A stretch of 15,230 bases of DNA, from positions 1,758,059-1,773,288 of the forward strand of contig CP070743.1 in NCBI GenBank assembly GCA_020348185.1, in the 5' to 3' direction. The notes under the pieces are model-generated. The model ran no database searches, was not told where the DNA came from, and worked only from the letters and a program-made list of their open reading frames with translations. The DNA is from Nitrospirota bacterium. GTDB taxonomy: Bacteria; Nitrospirota; Nitrospiria; Nitrospirales; UBA8639. Shown one piece after another: positions 14,562-15,230 of the stretch. The translations under genes were made by a program, and so were the position numbers. The stretch's first letter is position 1; the number at the start of each line of letters is the position of its first letter.

Positions 14562-14624
14562 GACCAATAGGTTTTCCATTTTTCCAATTAACATCTTTTA
14601 CATTCTTTAAGGGAGGAATGTCCC

Positions 14625-15230
14625 GTGTCACTTCGACTGTTATTCGCTTACGCTTTGATTGTTGGCTTACTCCTGCCTGGTTGCATGGGGACCGGAGAAG
14701 TCATTAATTTGGAAGTTCAACCACTTCGCACCCCGGCCGTTGAACACACCGACCCGATGAATGAGGCCCTCGTGATTGCCGTGGACACCTTCAAGGATGG
14801 GCGACCGGACACCAAGCGAGTTGGAGTTCGAACGCATTTTTGGGGTGGAATCACCAATTTCAACGCCTGGAACGGTGAGATTGGCGAGGGCATGGCCAAC
14901 CTGTCGGTTGCCTACCTCAAACAACACAATTGGAATGCCTCTCGACTCGGCGGCTCCTCTGCTAGCAGTTCACCAGACGCCACACTTTCCGGCAAAGTCT
15001 TAACTTGGGACAGTCGGGCAAAGAGTGGGTTTGGATTCACGGAGATCGATGTCACCATGAAAGTTCTTTTTGAAGTCACGAACGAAAAGGATGGGAGCAC
15101 TGTTCGAATGGTACTCGGCTCCAATGGATCCGACACCGTAGTGTTTTTCAATTCCGAGGACGTGCGTACACTCACCAACCAAGTCGCTAAGCAATTGTTT
15201 GAACAGTTGTTTCGAGACCTGAAGGTCAAG
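14625..15230 (+). CDS. Lipoprotein of unknown function (partial, runs off the window end)
   Basis: 202 codons are visible with no stop before the window edge. The GTG at 14625 was chosen because GGGAGGA (14611-14617) lies 7 nt upstream; the ATG at 14618 is in another frame that soon stops. The N-terminus is a lipoprotein signal: SLRLLFAYALIVGLLLPGC with the lipidated Cys20. Residue +2 is Met, not Asp, so outer-membrane sorting is expected. The mature part has a strand ALVIAVDTFKDGRPD (about 51-65), a Trp/Gly-rich stretch, a beta segment ATLSGKVLTWDSRA, and a helix near the end (TLTNQVAKQLFEQLFRDL). This layout recalls YajG-like lipoproteins, but I cannot confirm that. Confidence 0.75.
   Translation, partial: MSLRLLFAYALIVGLLLPGCMGTGEVINLEVQPLRTPAVEHTDPMNEALVIAVDTFKDGRPDTKRVGVRTHFWGGITNFNAWNGEIGEGMANLSVAYLKQHNWNASRLGGSSASSSPDATLSGKVLTWDSRAKSGFGFTEIDVTMKVLFEVTNEKDGSTVRMVLGSNGSDTVVFFNSEDVRTLTNQVAKQLFEQLFRDLKVK

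Larger units (their letters stand above)
13920..14624. other. 705-nt intergenic region without a convincing gene
   Basis: No frame of reasonable length with a ribosome binding site was found on either strand. The region is A/T-rich with short repeated words: TTGAATGTT at 14290-14298 and 14447-14455, and TTCAACGTCAA at 14191-14201, shared with 7392-7402. It must hold the promoters of the divergent acidic-protein and lipoprotein genes. No tRNA or other classical RNA gene was recognised; an undetected small RNA cannot be excluded. Confidence 0.5.

Noticed and set aside
14618..14620. ATG start for the terminal lipoprotein
   Set aside because: It is in a different frame, which soon stops; the GTG at 14625 gives a clean lipoprotein signal and a well-spaced ribosome binding site.
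14667..15229. Minus-strand open frames opposite the terminal lipoprotein
   Set aside because: The plus-strand frame has a lipobox, a strong ribosome binding site and 202 open codons, so these are shadows.

Overview
This is a chromosomal, gene-dense window from a Gram-negative (diderm) bacterium with roughly balanced base composition. Type IV pilus/type II secretion inner-membrane proteins, an outer-membrane-type lipoprotein signal, a periplasmic lytic transglycosylase and DUF4124 all point to two membranes. The gene mix (rhodanese-less ThiI, a DUF3386 protein, a clan AA protease beside pilus alignment genes, intergenic TTGAA/TTCAA repeats) reminds me of Nitrospirota, perhaps a moderate-GC Nitrospira. 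That placement is an impression from protein style, not a proof. I see no phage, plasmid, IS element, CRISPR array, tRNA or rRNA.

Layout. (1) 1-2118, plus strand: the end of a PilN/GspL-like gene, a PilO/GspM-like gene and a PilP/GspC-like gene, tightly packed, then a secreted DUF4124 plus retropepsin-type aspartic protease. (2) 2170-3216, minus strand: an exported right-handed beta-helix protein, flanked by inverted copies of a 22-nt repeat. (3) 3376-7416, plus strand: housekeeping genes coaE, trxB and thiI (trxB and thiI overlap), then a polytopic membrane protein with an apparent internal duplication. (4) 7522-8253, minus strand: a membrane-anchored MltF-type lytic transglycosylase. A 505-nt spacer divides it from a divergent unrecognised protein with a C-terminal winged helix (8759-9340). 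(5) 9526-10200, plus strand: a DUF3386 protein, preceded by an imperfect dyad over a possible promoter and followed by a strong hairpin. (6) 13919-10423, minus strand: a small acidic protein, an FAD-dependent monooxygenase, a nucleotidyltransferase-fold protein with Asn in place of the catalytic Asp pair, and an exported TPM-domain protein. The last two overlap by ATGA. (7) 13920-14624: a 705-nt stretch without a convincing gene. (8) 14625 to the end: a lipoprotein cut by the window edge.

The pilus/secretion genes should work as one inner-membrane assembly platform. TrxB and ThiI are both thiol/sulfur enzymes and are probably cotranscribed. The nucleotidyltransferase-like and TPM proteins are translationally linked, so a shared role is likely but unknown.

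No complete new system is evident. The best leads are the Asn-for-Asp nucleotidyltransferase paired with TPM, the duplicated ExxN motif in the membrane protein, the repeats that bracket single genes, the winged-helix protein, and the dyad upstream of the DUF3386 gene.
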